Source: Ideonella sp.
Lineage (GTDB): Bacteria; Pseudomonadota; Gammaproteobacteria; Burkholderiales; Burkholderiaceae_C
Length of the DNA stretch: 64,000 bases
Direction of reading: 5' to 3'
Assembly (NCBI GenBank): GCA_015075165.1
Contig: JABTUY010000001.1
Coordinates: forward strand, 434,001-498,000
Part shown: positions 25,908-33,778 of the stretch, one piece after another
Layout of the letters: every line of letters starts with the position of its first letter
Position numbering within the stretch: position 1 is the stretch's first letter
Translations under genes and position numbers: made by a program
The notes under the pieces: generated by a model
What the model saw: the letters and a program-made list of their open reading frames with translations, nothing else
Database searches by the model: none
Told to the model about the DNA's origin: nothing

Positions 25908-26786
25908 ATGTCCGCTACCCCTGCCCCGCACTACCGCAGCGTGTTCGCCCCCGGCCTGTTCGCCGGCCAGACGGTGTGGGTGACCGGCGGCGGCTCGGGC
26001 ATCGGCCGCTGCACGGCGCATGAGCTGGCCGCGCTGGGTGCGCAGGTGGTGCTGAGCGGCCGCACCGCGGCCAAGCTCGAGCGTGTGCGGGCCGAGATCG
26101 TCGACGACGGCGGCCGTTGCACGCACCGCGCGTTCGACATCCGCGACGAGGACGCGGTGAAGGCCAACGTGGCCAGCGTGGTGGCCGAGCTGGGCCCGAT
26201 CCACGGCCTGGTCAACAACGCCGGAGGGCAGTTTCCGGCCCCGATGGCCAGCATCACCAAGAAGGGCTTCGACGCGGTGGTGGCCAACAACCTGACCGGC
26301 GGCTTCCTGATGATGCGCGAGGTGTTCGTGCAGAGCATGCAGCAGCACGGCGGCGCGATCGTCAACATGACGGCCGACTTCCGCAACGGCATGCCCGGCA
26401 TGGCGCACTCCGGCGCCGCGCGCGCCGGCACGGCCAACATGACGATGACGGCGGCCTACGAGTGGGCCCATGCCGGCGTGCGCGTGAACGCGGTGGCACC
26501 GGGCTGGATCGCCTCCAGCGGCATGGACACCTACGGCGGCGCGATGCGCGAGATGATCCCGAGGCTGAAGTCGCTGGTGCCGCTGCAGCGCATGGGCGAG
26601 GAGGCCGAAGTCAGCGCGGCCATCGTCTTCCTGCTGTCGCCGGGTGCGGCGTTCATCACCGGCGTGACGCTGCAGATCGACGGCGCGGCTTCGCTGGGCA
26701 GCGAGATCCATCCGCTGCCGAAGCACAGCCGGTCGAAGCCGTTCGACGGGTTTCACCGGGCGGTGCGGCCTGAGGTGTTGAAGTGA
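25908..26786 (+). CDS. SDR-family oxidoreductase, enoyl-CoA/dienoyl-CoA reductase-like
   Basis: A 292-residue short-chain dehydrogenase. The nucleotide-binding motif is VTGGGSGIGRCTAHELAALG, followed by LVNNAGGQFPAP. Where classical SDRs have YxxxK, this protein has MAHSGAARAGTANMT, so the canonical Tyr and Lys are absent. The same HSGAAR pattern occurs, as I recall, in peroxisomal trans-2-enoyl-CoA reductases and dienoyl-CoA reductases, which supports an acyl-CoA substrate. The start at 25908 is preferred; an upstream in-frame ATG at 25830 overlaps the operator palindrome. It opens the plus-strand catabolic set. Confidence 0.85.
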   Translation: MSATPAPHYRSVFAPGLFAGQTVWVTGGGSGIGRCTAHELAALGAQVVLSGRTAAKLERVRAEIVDDGGRCTHRAFDIRDEDAVKANVASVVAELGPIHGLVNNAGGQFPAPMASITKKGFDAVVANNLTGGFLMMREVFVQSMQQHGGAIVNMTADFRNGMPGMAHSGAARAGTANMTMTAAYEWAHAGVRVNAVAPGWIASSGMDTYGGAMREMIPRLKSLVPLQRMGEEAEVSAAIVFLLSPGAAFITGVTLQIDGAASLGSEIHPLPKHSRSKPFDGFHRAVRPEVLK

Positions 26787-26966
26787 CGCTTGCCCGGGCG
26801 TTCGGTCCGCGGCTTGTTCTGAGTGCAGCCCGGCGGGAGGGACCGTGCTTGCACTGCGTGAGTGCCGAGCGGCGCGGTGGGCGGTGCCCGGTGTGGGCTC
26901 ATGATGTCGCGGTCTCCGCTTCGCTCCGACTGCGCTGCGCTGCTCGCGTCACGAGGGCGGCTGCGT

Positions 26967-27042
26967 GCCCTGGCGCTTGCAAGCGCCAGGGCGTTCGCCA
27001 GGCGTGTGCCAGTCCGCAGGGGACTGGCACACGTCCGGGCTC
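26967..27042 (+). repeat. two-hairpin repeat unit, copy A
   Basis: Hairpin 1 is a perfect 26-bp palindrome (26967-26992) with flank GCCCTGGC around the core GCTTGCAAGC. A 12-bp spacer GTTCGCCAGGCG (26993-27004) follows. Hairpin 2 (27005-27031) has arms TGTGCCAGTCC and GGACTGGCACA with loop GCAGG. The unit ends in CGTCCGGGCTC. Confidence 0.92.
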
Positions 27043-27051
27043 ACTACCGCC

Positions 27052-27078
27052 GTTCGCAGCGCTGAACGCGCTGCGAAC
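27052..27078. repeat. single hairpin, 11-bp stem
   Basis: GTTCGCAGCGC (27052-27062) and GCGCTGCGAAC (27068-27078) are perfectly complementary around the loop TGAAC. It stands between copies A and B of the two-hairpin unit. Confidence 0.85.
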
Positions 27079-27096
27079 TTCACGGCGTCCTCGCCG

Positions 27097-27119
27097 GTCC
27101 GGCGCCTGCGACGCCGGAC
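27097..27119. repeat. single hairpin, 8-bp stem
   Basis: GTCCGGCG (27097-27104) pairs with CGCCGGAC (27112-27119) across a 7-base loop CCTGCGA. It directly precedes copy B of the two-hairpin unit. Confidence 0.75.
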
Positions 27120-27124
27120 TTCTA

Positions 27125-27197
27125 CGGCGCGGCTTGCAAGCCGCGCCGGCTCGCCAGGCGGGCAAGAGTCCGCAGGGACTCTTGCCCGTCCGGGCTC
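27125..27197 (+). repeat. two-hairpin repeat unit, copy B
   Basis: Hairpin 1 is a perfect 24-bp palindrome (27125-27148) with flank CGGCGCG around the core GCTTGCAAGC. The spacer is GCTCGCCAGGCG (27149-27160), one base different from copy A. Hairpin 2 (27161-27186) has arms GGCAAGAGTCC and GGACTCTTGCC with loop GCAG. The unit again ends in CGTCCGGGCTC (27187-27197). Confidence 0.92.
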
Positions 27198-27304
27198 GCC
27201 CCCTTGCATCGCTGCGCTGCTCGCCGCGCCATAAATCGCCCACCCCGGGAACCGCCCACCGCGCAACAGCGCTCAGGCTGTTCGACGAGGTATGCCGCGG
27301 TGGT

Positions 27305-27355
27305 GCCTGCAAGGCCGCGGGCGGGTGTGCGCCGGCAGCGACATATGCGGCGCCG
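27305..27355. repeat. left arm of imperfect inverted repeat (partner 27583-27633)
   Basis: The 32 bases 27305-27336 match the reverse complement of 27602-27633 at 29 positions. Weaker similarity continues inward to about 27355 and 27583 (shared ATGCGGC). The arms enclose copy C of the two-hairpin unit, giving an element-like segment of about 330 bp. I see no flanking target duplication. Confidence 0.7.
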
Positions 27356-27376
27356 AGGAACGGAAGGCTCACGGCC

Positions 27377-27395
27377 GCGCGCGCGCAGCGCGCGC
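27377..27395. repeat. hairpin with GCA loop, 8-bp GC stem
   Basis: GCGCGCGC (27377-27384), loop GCA, GCGCGCGC (27388-27395). It shares the CGC-GCA-GCG centre with the hairpin at 27569-27587 while the outer stem differs, as in the two-hairpin units. Confidence 0.7.
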
Positions 27396-27483
27396 AACGT
27401 GTTCTGACTCGCGGCGATTGTCCGAACGTAGCGAACGCAGTGAGCGTAGTGAGTTTCGCCGCGGGCCGTGAGACCGACGTAGT

Positions 27484-27558
27484 GAGCCCGGACGAAGAAC
27501 AGTCCCTGCGGACTGTTCTTCGCCTGGCGAACGCGCCTGCGCTTGCAAGCGCAGGCGC
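27484..27558 (-). repeat. two-hairpin repeat unit, copy C (inverted)
   Basis: Read on the minus strand, this has the same order as copies A and B. Hairpin 1 is a perfect 26-bp palindrome (27533-27558) with flank GCGCCTGC around GCTTGCAAGC. The spacer on the minus strand begins GTTCGCCAGG. Hairpin 2 (27493-27522) has 13-bp arms CGAAGAACAGTCC and GGACTGTTCTTCG. The end motif CGTCCGGGCTC lies at 27484-27494 on the minus strand, overlapping hairpin 2 by two bases. Confidence 0.92.
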
Positions 27559-27568
27559 TCGCAGGGAA

Positions 27569-27587
27569 CCCCTCGCGCAGCGAGGGG
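27569..27587. repeat. hairpin with GCA loop, CCCCTCGC stem
   Basis: CCCCTCGC (27569-27576), loop GCA, GCGAGGGG (27580-27587). It stands just inside the right arm of the inverted repeat. Confidence 0.85.
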
Positions 27588-27633
27588 CTGCCGCATTCGA
27601 GCGCCGGCGCATACCCGCCCGCGGCTTTGCACG
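27583..27633. repeat. right arm of imperfect inverted repeat (partner 27305-27355)
   Basis: Reverse-complement partner of 27305-27355, with 29 of 32 outer bases matching. It ends 16 bp before the start of the carboxyltransferase gene, so a transcript of that gene from upstream would carry the full stem. Confidence 0.7.
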
Positions 27634-27648
27634 CTCGGTCGCAGCACG

Positions 27649-29277
27649 ATGAGCGCGATCCCCCCTCTCCCCTCGGCAATCGACACGAAAGCCGACGCCT
27701 TCAAGCACAACGCTGCGCGCATGCACGAGAAGCTCGCTGAGGTGCGCGCGTTGCAGGCCCTGGTGGTGGCCGAATCCGAGAGCAAGCGCGAGCGGTTCGA
27801 GGAGCGCGGGCAGCTGCTGCCGCGCGAGCGTGTGGCGCGGCTGATCGACCGCGGATCGAGCTTTCTCGAGCTGTGCCCGCTGGCGGGCCTGGGCATGCAC
27901 GACGACGACGGCAAGAAGACCGTGCTGGGCGGCGGCTCGATCGCCGGCATCGGCGTCGTCGCCGGCAAGCGCTGCGCGATCGCCGCCAGCGATTCGGGCA
28001 TCAAGGGCGGCACCGTCGCGCCGATGGGGCTCAAGAAGTCGCTGCGGCTGCAGCAGATCGCGCACGAGAACAAGCTGCCGCTGCTGCACCTGGTGGAGAG
28101 CGGCGGTGCCAACCTGGCGTACCAGAGCGAGATCTTCGTCGAGGGCGGCCGCACGTTCGCCAACCAGGCGCGGCTGTCGGCCGCTGGCATTCCGCAGATC
28201 GCCGTGGTGCACGGCTCGTCCACCGCCGGCGGCGCCTACCTGCCCGGTCTGAGCGACTACGTCGTGCTAGTGCGCGGTCGCTCGAGCATCTACCTGGCCG
28301 GCCCGCCGCTGGTGAAGGCGGCGATCGGCGAGGACGCCACCGACGACGAGCTCGGCGGCGCGCTGACGCACGCCGAGGTCACAGGCCTCGGCGAGTACCT
28401 GGCCGAGGACGATGCGCACGCGATCGCGCTGGCGCGCGAGCTGATGCACCACATCCCGTGGGATGCGGCGTCGAGCACGCCGGCCGCAGCAGCAGCCGAG
28501 CCGCCGCGCTTCGACGCCGAGGAGCTGATGGGCATCGTGCCGGCCGACGAGCGCGAGCCGTACGACGTGCGCGAGCTGTTCGCGCGCATCGTCGACGGCT
28601 CGCGCTTGCTCGAATTCAAGGCACCCTACGCCGGCGACACGATCTGCGGCCACGCGATGATCGAGGGCCACCGCGTCGGCCTGATCGGCAACAACGGGCC
28701 GATCCAGCCCAACGGCTCGGTGAAGGCGGCGCAGTTCATCCAGCTGTGCGACCAGTCTGGCACGCCGCTGGTCTTCGTGCAGAACACCACCGGCTACATG
28801 GTGGGCCGCGACGCCGAGCGCGCCGGCGCGATCAAGCACGGCAGCAAGATGATCCAGGCGGTGGCCAACGCGCGGGTGCCCAAGTTCACCATCGTCGTCG
28901 GCGGCTCGTTCGGCGCCGGCAACTACGGCATGTGCGGCCGCGGCTTCGACCCGCGCTTCATCTTCGCCTGGCCGAGCGCGCGCGTGGCGGTGATGGGCGG
29001 CGCGCAGATCGCCAAGGTGATGGAGATCGTCAACCGCGCGAAGCTGCAGCGCGCCGGCCAGCCGGTGAACGAGGCCGCGCTGAAGGCGATGGGCGAGCAC
29101 CTGAAGGCGCAGGTCGACAAGGAGTCGACCGCCCTCTTCGCCACCGCGCGCTTGTGGGACGACGGCATCATCGACCCGCGCGACACGCGCCGCGTGCTCG
29201 CGCTGTGCCTGTCGATCGCCGCCGAGGCCGCGGCGCGCACGCTGCGGCCCAACACCTTCGGCATCGCGCGCCTGTGA
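27649..29277 (+). CDS. acyl-CoA carboxylase carboxyltransferase (beta) subunit
   Basis: A 542-residue carboxyltransferase of the methylcrotonyl/geranyl-CoA carboxylase type (LiuB/AtuC family). Family blocks include RFEERGQLLPRERVARLIDR, KGGTVAPMGLKKSLRLQQIA, VVHGSSTAGGAYLPGLSDYV, and the C-terminal VVGGSFGAGNYGMCGRGFDP that binds carboxybiotin. It moves CO2 from biotin on the alpha subunit (31741) to the gamma carbon of an unsaturated acyl-CoA. Whether the substrate is 3-methylcrotonyl-CoA (leucine) or geranyl-CoA (terpenes) cannot be settled by eye. ATG at 27649; the upstream region is the repeat-rich gap. Confidence 0.92.
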   Translation: MSAIPPLPSAIDTKADAFKHNAARMHEKLAEVRALQALVVAESESKRERFEERGQLLPRERVARLIDRGSSFLELCPLAGLGMHDDDGKKTVLGGGSIAGIGVVAGKRCAIAASDSGIKGGTVAPMGLKKSLRLQQIAHENKLPLLHLVESGGANLAYQSEIFVEGGRTFANQARLSAAGIPQIAVVHGSSTAGGAYLPGLSDYVVLVRGRSSIYLAGPPLVKAAIGEDATDDELGGALTHAEVTGLGEYLAEDDAHAIALARELMHHIPWDAASSTPAAAAAEPPRFDAEELMGIVPADEREPYDVRELFARIVDGSRLLEFKAPYAGDTICGHAMIEGHRVGLIGNNGPIQPNGSVKAAQFIQLCDQSGTPLVFVQNTTGYMVGRDAERAGAIKHGSKMIQAVANARVPKFTIVVGGSFGAGNYGMCGRGFDPRFIFAWPSARVAVMGGAQIAKVMEIVNRAKLQRAGQPVNEAALKAMGEHLKAQVDKESTALFATARLWDDGIIDPRDTRRVLALCLSIAAEAAARTLRPNTFGIARL

Positions 29278-29301
29278 GGCGCCGCACTTCGGGAGCCCGC
29301 C

Positions 29302-30459
29302 ATGAAGTTCACCACCGAGCACGAGCAGCTGCGCGACACCGTCAAGCGCTTCATCGTCAACGAGATCAACCCGCACGTGCGTGAGTGGGAAGCCGCGCAG
29401 CAATACCCCGCGCACCAGGTGATGAGGCGCCTGGGCGAGCTCGGCCTGCTCGGGCTGAAATACCCCGAGGCTTACGGCGGCGCGAATCTCGACTTCAGCT
29501 ATTCGATGGTGATGGCCGAGGCGCTGGGCTGGTGCGATTGCGGTGGCGTGCCGATGTCGATCGGCGTGCAGACCGACATGGCCACGCCGGCGCTGGCGCG
29601 CTTCGGTTCCGACGAGTTGCGCCGCGAGTTCCTCGCGCCGGCGATCGCCGGCGAGCTGGTCTGCTGCATCGGCGTCAGCGAGGCCGGCGGCGGCTCCGAC
29701 GTGGCGGCGATCAAGACCACCGCGCGCTGCGACGGCGGCGACTACGTCATCAACGGCAGCAAGATGTGGATCACCAACGGCCTGCAGGCCGATTGGTGCT
29801 GCCTGCTCGCCAACACCAGCACCGACGGCGCGCCGCACAAGAACAAGAGCCTGATCGTGGTGCCGATGGACGCGCCGGGCATCACGAGGCAGAAGATCCA
29901 CAAGATCGGCATGTGGTCGAGCGACACCGCGCAGCTGTTCTTCGACAATGTGCGCGTGCCGCGACGCCACCTCATCGGCCAGGAAGGCGCCGGCTTCATC
30001 TACCAGATGATGCAGTTCCAGGAAGAGCGCCTGTGGGCCGCCGCCTCGGGCATCACCGGCATGGACAACGCGATCGACCAGACCATCGAGTACACGCGGC
30101 AGCGCCAGGCGTTCGGCAAGAGCATCCTCGACAACCAGGTGGTGCACTTCCGCCTGGCCGAGCTGCGCACCGAGGTCGAGGCACTGCGCGCGCTCACCTA
30201 CCGCGCGGTGGAGCTGTACACCTCGGGCAAGGACGTGACCCGGCTCGCTTCGATGGCCAAGCTCAAGTGCGGCCGCCTGTCGCGCGAGGTGCACGACGCC
30301 TGCCTGCAGTACTGGGGCGGCATGGGTTTCACCTGGGACAACCCGGTGTCGCAGGGCTTCCGCGACGGCCGGCTGGGCTCGATCGGCGGCGGCGCCGACG
30401 AGGTGATGCTCGGCATCATCTGCAAGCTCGAAGGCACGCTGCCGAAGGGCTTGCATTGA
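29302..30459 (+). CDS. acyl-CoA dehydrogenase, citronellyl-CoA dehydrogenase-like
   Basis: A 385-residue acyl-CoA dehydrogenase. Blocks include CIGVSEAGGGSDVAAIKTTA, YVINGSKMWITNGLQADWC, QRQAFGKSILDNQVVHFRLA and a C-terminal YWGGMGFTWDNPVSQGFRDG then SIGGGADEVMLGIICKLEGT. The base usually sits in GGxxEI; here GGGADEVM holds a Glu in that place. The MGFTWDNPV stretch resembles AtuD-type enzymes of acyclic terpene use as I recall them, which would favour an Atu-like pathway. Start ATG 29302, 24 bp after the carboxyltransferase stop. Confidence 0.88.
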   Translation: MKFTTEHEQLRDTVKRFIVNEINPHVREWEAAQQYPAHQVMRRLGELGLLGLKYPEAYGGANLDFSYSMVMAEALGWCDCGGVPMSIGVQTDMATPALARFGSDELRREFLAPAIAGELVCCIGVSEAGGGSDVAAIKTTARCDGGDYVINGSKMWITNGLQADWCCLLANTSTDGAPHKNKSLIVVPMDAPGITRQKIHKIGMWSSDTAQLFFDNVRVPRRHLIGQEGAGFIYQMMQFQEERLWAAASGITGMDNAIDQTIEYTRQRQAFGKSILDNQVVHFRLAELRTEVEALRALTYRAVELYTSGKDVTRLASMAKLKCGRLSREVHDACLQYWGGMGFTWDNPVSQGFRDGRLGSIGGGADEVMLGIICKLEGTLPKGLH

Positions 30460-30584
30460 GGATTGCGAATACCCCTGCGCGCGTGCGATCGCGCACACGT
30501 GGCGCCGCTGCGCCCCGCGAACTCGCGTTGCCGGCGGTTCGGGCCTCTCGTAGCATCGTGCGTCGCCCGACGAGTTCGCGTCGC

Positions 30585-31727
30585 ATGTCCCTGCTCCCGC
30601 CGCGCCTGTCGCAGTTGGCCGCCGCGCTGGCCGATGTCCGCCAGCAGGCGGCCGAGTACGGCATCGCACCGTCGGCGCTGTGGCGCCGCGCGCTCTGGCT
30701 GCGCCGCCACCGCGGGTTCGGCCTGCAACTTGCGCTGCGCGAGGGGCTGCTCGACCCGCGCTTGCCCCGGCATGTGCTGGAGTCGACGATCCCGCAGCAT
30801 CGGTTGCGCGAGCTGCAGCGCCGCGTGAACCCGCGCGGCCGCGAAGCGCTGACCGAGGACAAGGCGCTGTTCTACAGCTACTGCGAGGCCCTGGGTCTGC
30901 CGGTGCCGAAGTGGCTGGCGGTGATCGGCCCGGTGGCCGGACACGACCGCGACGGCCAGCCGCTGGTCGGACGCGACGAATGGGTCGCGTTCATCGAGCA
31001 GAAGCTGCCCGAGCGCTTCATCGTCAAGCCGGCGTTCGGCTACTACGGGCAGGGCGTGCGCGCGATCGACAAGCAAGGCGCCGTGCTGCAGCAGCACGAC
31101 GGCCGGCAGTTGTCGGCGGTGCAGCTGGTCGACGAACTGCGCACGCCCGGCACCTTCCGCAAGCACGTCTTCCAGCAACGCGTGTGGCCGCATCCGGAGG
31201 TGGCCCAGCTCAGCGGCTCGGCCGCGCTGCAGACCTCGCGCATGGTGACGCTGGTGCGCGACGGCGGCGAGGTGCACGTCAACCATGCCTCGCTGAAGCT
31301 CGCGCGCGCGCGCAACGTCATCGACAACCTGCACGGTGGCCGCACCGGCAATATCGCCGCACGCATCGATCTGGCGACCGGCCGGTTGGCCGAGGGCTGG
31401 CGCTTCAACGGGCGATCGGCGCTGGTGCGCGCCGACACCCACCCCGATTCGGGCCGCCCGCTGCGCGGCTTTCAGGTTCCGCATTGGTTCGAGGCCATGG
31501 CCCTGGTGCGCCGCGCGGCGCTGCTGTTCCTGCCCAGCCGCTGTCTGGGCTGGGACATCGGCTTCACCGCCGATGGTCCGGTGATCGTCGAAACCAACAT
31601 GTACTGGGACCCGACCAACCTGACGGCCATCGACCTCTCGGCCGCGCCTGGCGAGGCGTCGATCGGCGACCTGCTGCGCGAACTGCGCGAGATCGGCGCG
31701 CGCGGGCCGGTGCGTGCCGGGGCATGA
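30585..31727 (+). CDS. ATP-grasp protein, sugar-transfer-associated type
   Basis: A 380-residue protein resembling the ATP-grasp family found near polysaccharide transferases (PF14397-like). Features are a Lys-containing ATP lid (RFIVKPAFGYYGQGVRAID), TFRKHVFQQRVWPHPEVAQL, a central MVTLVRDGGEVHV, and the metal site at the end, LGWDIGFTADGPVIVETNMY, with Glu and Asn. The reaction would be an ATP-driven ligation through an acyl-phosphate. Its place between the dehydrogenase and the biotin carboxylase is unexpected for this family. It overlaps the frame of the biotin carboxylase leader by a few bases only if a start upstream of 31741 is used. Function unknown. Confidence 0.75.
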   Translation: MSLLPPRLSQLAAALADVRQQAAEYGIAPSALWRRALWLRRHRGFGLQLALREGLLDPRLPRHVLESTIPQHRLRELQRRVNPRGREALTEDKALFYSYCEALGLPVPKWLAVIGPVAGHDRDGQPLVGRDEWVAFIEQKLPERFIVKPAFGYYGQGVRAIDKQGAVLQQHDGRQLSAVQLVDELRTPGTFRKHVFQQRVWPHPEVAQLSGSAALQTSRMVTLVRDGGEVHVNHASLKLARARNVIDNLHGGRTGNIAARIDLATGRLAEGWRFNGRSALVRADTHPDSGRPLRGFQVPHWFEAMALVRRAALLFLPSRCLGWDIGFTADGPVIVETNMYWDPTNLTAIDLSAAPGEASIGDLLRELREIGARGPVRAGA

Positions 31728-31740
31728 GGCGGTGTCGTCG

Positions 31741-33741
31741 ATGTCGAGCGCGCCGCGCGAGCCATCTCTGCAACGACATGCGGGTGGCGCCAGGTTCGAC
31801 AAGATCCTGATCGCCAACCGCGGCGAGATCGCCTGCCGCGTGATGCGCACCGCGCGCCGGATGGGCTACCGCACGGTGGCCGTGTTCAGCGAGGCCGATG
31901 CGCAGGCACCGCACGTCGCGCTGGCCGACGAGGCGGTGTACATCGGAGCGCCGCCGGCAGCGCAGTCGTACCTGTCGATCGCCGCGCTGCTCGATGCGGC
32001 GCGCGCCACCGGCGCCGCTGCGGTGCACCCGGGCTACGGCTTCCTTTCCGAGCGCGCCGATTTCGCGCAGGCCTGCACCGATGCGGGCTTGGTGTTCATC
32101 GGCCCGCCGCCGGCGGCGATCCGCGCGATGGGCGATAAGGCGCTCGCCAAGCGCCGCATGCTCGAAGCCGGTGTGCCGTGCGCGCCGGGCTACCTCGGCG
32201 ACGATCAGAGCGACGAGCGGCTGCTGCGCGAGGCAACCGCGCTCGGCTACCCGCTGCTGGTGAAGGCGGTGGCCGGCGGCGGCGGCCGCGGCATGCGGCT
32301 GGTGCGCAGTGCCGGGGAACTCGCCGCGGCACTCGCCGGCGCGCGGCGCGAGGCCGAAAGCGCGTTCGGCAGCGGCACGCTGATGCTCGAGCGGCTGATC
32401 GAGCGCGGCCGCCACATCGAGATCCAGGTGTTCGCCGACACGCACGGCAACGTCGTCCACCTCGGCGAGCGCGACTGCAGCGCACAGCGCCGGCGGCAGA
32501 AGGTGATCGAGGAGGCACCGTCGCCGGTGGTCGATGCCGCGCTGCGCGCGGCAATGGGCCGCGACGCGGTGGCCGCCGCGCGCGCGGTGGGCTACGTCGG
32601 CGCCGGCACGGTGGAGTTCATCGTCGATCACCGCATGCAGCACTGCTTTCTCGAGATGAACACGCGGCTGCAGGTCGAACACCCGGTGACCGAGTGCATC
32701 ACCGGGCTCGACCTCGTCGAGTGGCAGCTGCGCATCGCCGCCGGCGAGCCGCTGCCGCTGACGCAGCAGCAGGTGCGCTTCGACGGCCATGCGATCGAGG
32801 CGCGGCTGTATACCGAAGACCCGGCCGCGCAGTTCCAGCCGCAGACCGGGCGCGTGCTGCATTGGCGGCCCGACGCCGCACGCGCACTCGGCGTCCGCGT
32901 CGACGACGGCATCGCCGAAGGCGCGACGATCACGCCCCACTACGACGCGATGGTGGCCAAGCTCGTCGCGCACGGGCGCGATCGCGCCGATGCGGCGCGC
33001 CGGCTGGTCGCGGCGCTCGACGCGGCGCCGCTGCTCGGCGTGCGCACCAACGCGCGGCTGCTGCGCGAGCTGCTGCGCAGCGAGGCGTTCGCCAGCGCCG
33101 CAATCACCACCGACAAGCTCGACGCTTGGTCGGCCGCCGATGCGGCAATCGTGCAGCGCCCGCCCCCCGGCGACGCTGCCTGGCTGATCGCAGCGGCGGC
33201 GCGCATCGCGCGCGCGGGCATCGGCTGGCGGCCGGCCAGCCTGGCGCGGCACGGCCTGACGCTGCAATGCGGCGACGCGAGACGCACGATGCGCGTGGCC
33301 GCGGGCAGCGCCGGCATCGAGATCGTGCTCGACGGCCGCACGCACATGCTGCACCTGGCGGCCGCCGGCGAGCGCCGCGTAGCAATCACGTTCGACGGCC
33401 GGCAGCGCCATGCGATCGTCGTCGACGATGGCCGCACGCTGCACCTGGCGCTCGACGGCGAGGCTTTCGCTTTCACCGAGGCCTCGCCGTGGCCGCAGCG
33501 CGATGTGGCGGTCGATCCGCGGCGCGCGCGCGCGCCGGTGGCCGGCACCGTGGCGCAGGTGCTGGTGCGCGCCGGCGACGCGGTGGTGGCCGGCCAGCAA
33601 CTGGTCAGCGTGGAAGCGATGAAAATGGAAATGTGGCTGCTCGCGGCCGCGCCCGGCACGGTGCGTGTCGTGCACGCGGTGCCGCAGGCCACGGTGGCCA
33701 GCGGCACGGTGCTGGTCGAGCTCGAGACGACGACCCAGTGA
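31741..33741 (+). CDS. acyl-CoA carboxylase biotin carboxylase/BCCP (alpha) subunit
   Basis: A 666-residue alpha subunit. The biotin carboxylase domain begins with FDKILIANRGEIACRVMRTA, carries the ATP-grasp glycine loop VKAVAGGGGRGMRLV, and EMNTRLQVEHPVTE. A middle domain and a BCCP follow, with the biotinyl Lys628 in SVEAMKMEMW. It carboxylates its own biotin with bicarbonate and ATP, and pairs with the carboxyltransferase at 27649. The start at 31741 is chosen by family alignment; ATG at 31714 or GTG at 31732 are possible in frame. The two subunits are separated by two other genes, unlike compact liu operons. Confidence 0.92.
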   Translation: MSSAPREPSLQRHAGGARFDKILIANRGEIACRVMRTARRMGYRTVAVFSEADAQAPHVALADEAVYIGAPPAAQSYLSIAALLDAARATGAAAVHPGYGFLSERADFAQACTDAGLVFIGPPPAAIRAMGDKALAKRRMLEAGVPCAPGYLGDDQSDERLLREATALGYPLLVKAVAGGGGRGMRLVRSAGELAAALAGARREAESAFGSGTLMLERLIERGRHIEIQVFADTHGNVVHLGERDCSAQRRRQKVIEEAPSPVVDAALRAAMGRDAVAAARAVGYVGAGTVEFIVDHRMQHCFLEMNTRLQVEHPVTECITGLDLVEWQLRIAAGEPLPLTQQQVRFDGHAIEARLYTEDPAAQFQPQTGRVLHWRPDAARALGVRVDDGIAEGATITPHYDAMVAKLVAHGRDRADAARRLVAALDAAPLLGVRTNARLLRELLRSEAFASAAITTDKLDAWSAADAAIVQRPPPGDAAWLIAAAARIARAGIGWRPASLARHGLTLQCGDARRTMRVAAGSAGIEIVLDGRTHMLHLAAAGERRVAITFDGRQRHAIVVDDGRTLHLALDGEAFAFTEASPWPQRDVAVDPRRARAPVAGTVAQVLVRAGDAVVAGQQLVSVEAMKMEMWLLAAAPGTVRVVHAVPQATVASGTVLVELETTTQ

Positions 33742-33778
33742 ACGGACGGCGCAGAGAGCGAACGGCGGAGGAAGCGGC

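Larger units (their letters stand above)
26787..27648. repeat. non-coding region rich in structured repeats
   Basis: These 862 bp separate the SDR gene from the carboxyltransferase gene and hold no convincing gene. The stretch is packed with palindromes: three copies of a two-hairpin unit (26967-27042, 27125-27197, 27484-27558), several single hairpins and one long imperfect inverted repeat. Translations in all frames are low-complexity and unlike known proteins. The reading frame that stays open across it is a composition effect. Confidence 0.85.

Noticed and set aside
26783-27652. Continuous 289-codon reading frame across the repeat region
   Set aside because: The translation is Arg/Ala/Cys-rich, follows the palindromes, has no ribosome site, and overlaps the end of the SDR gene. 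Structured GC-rich DNA explains it.
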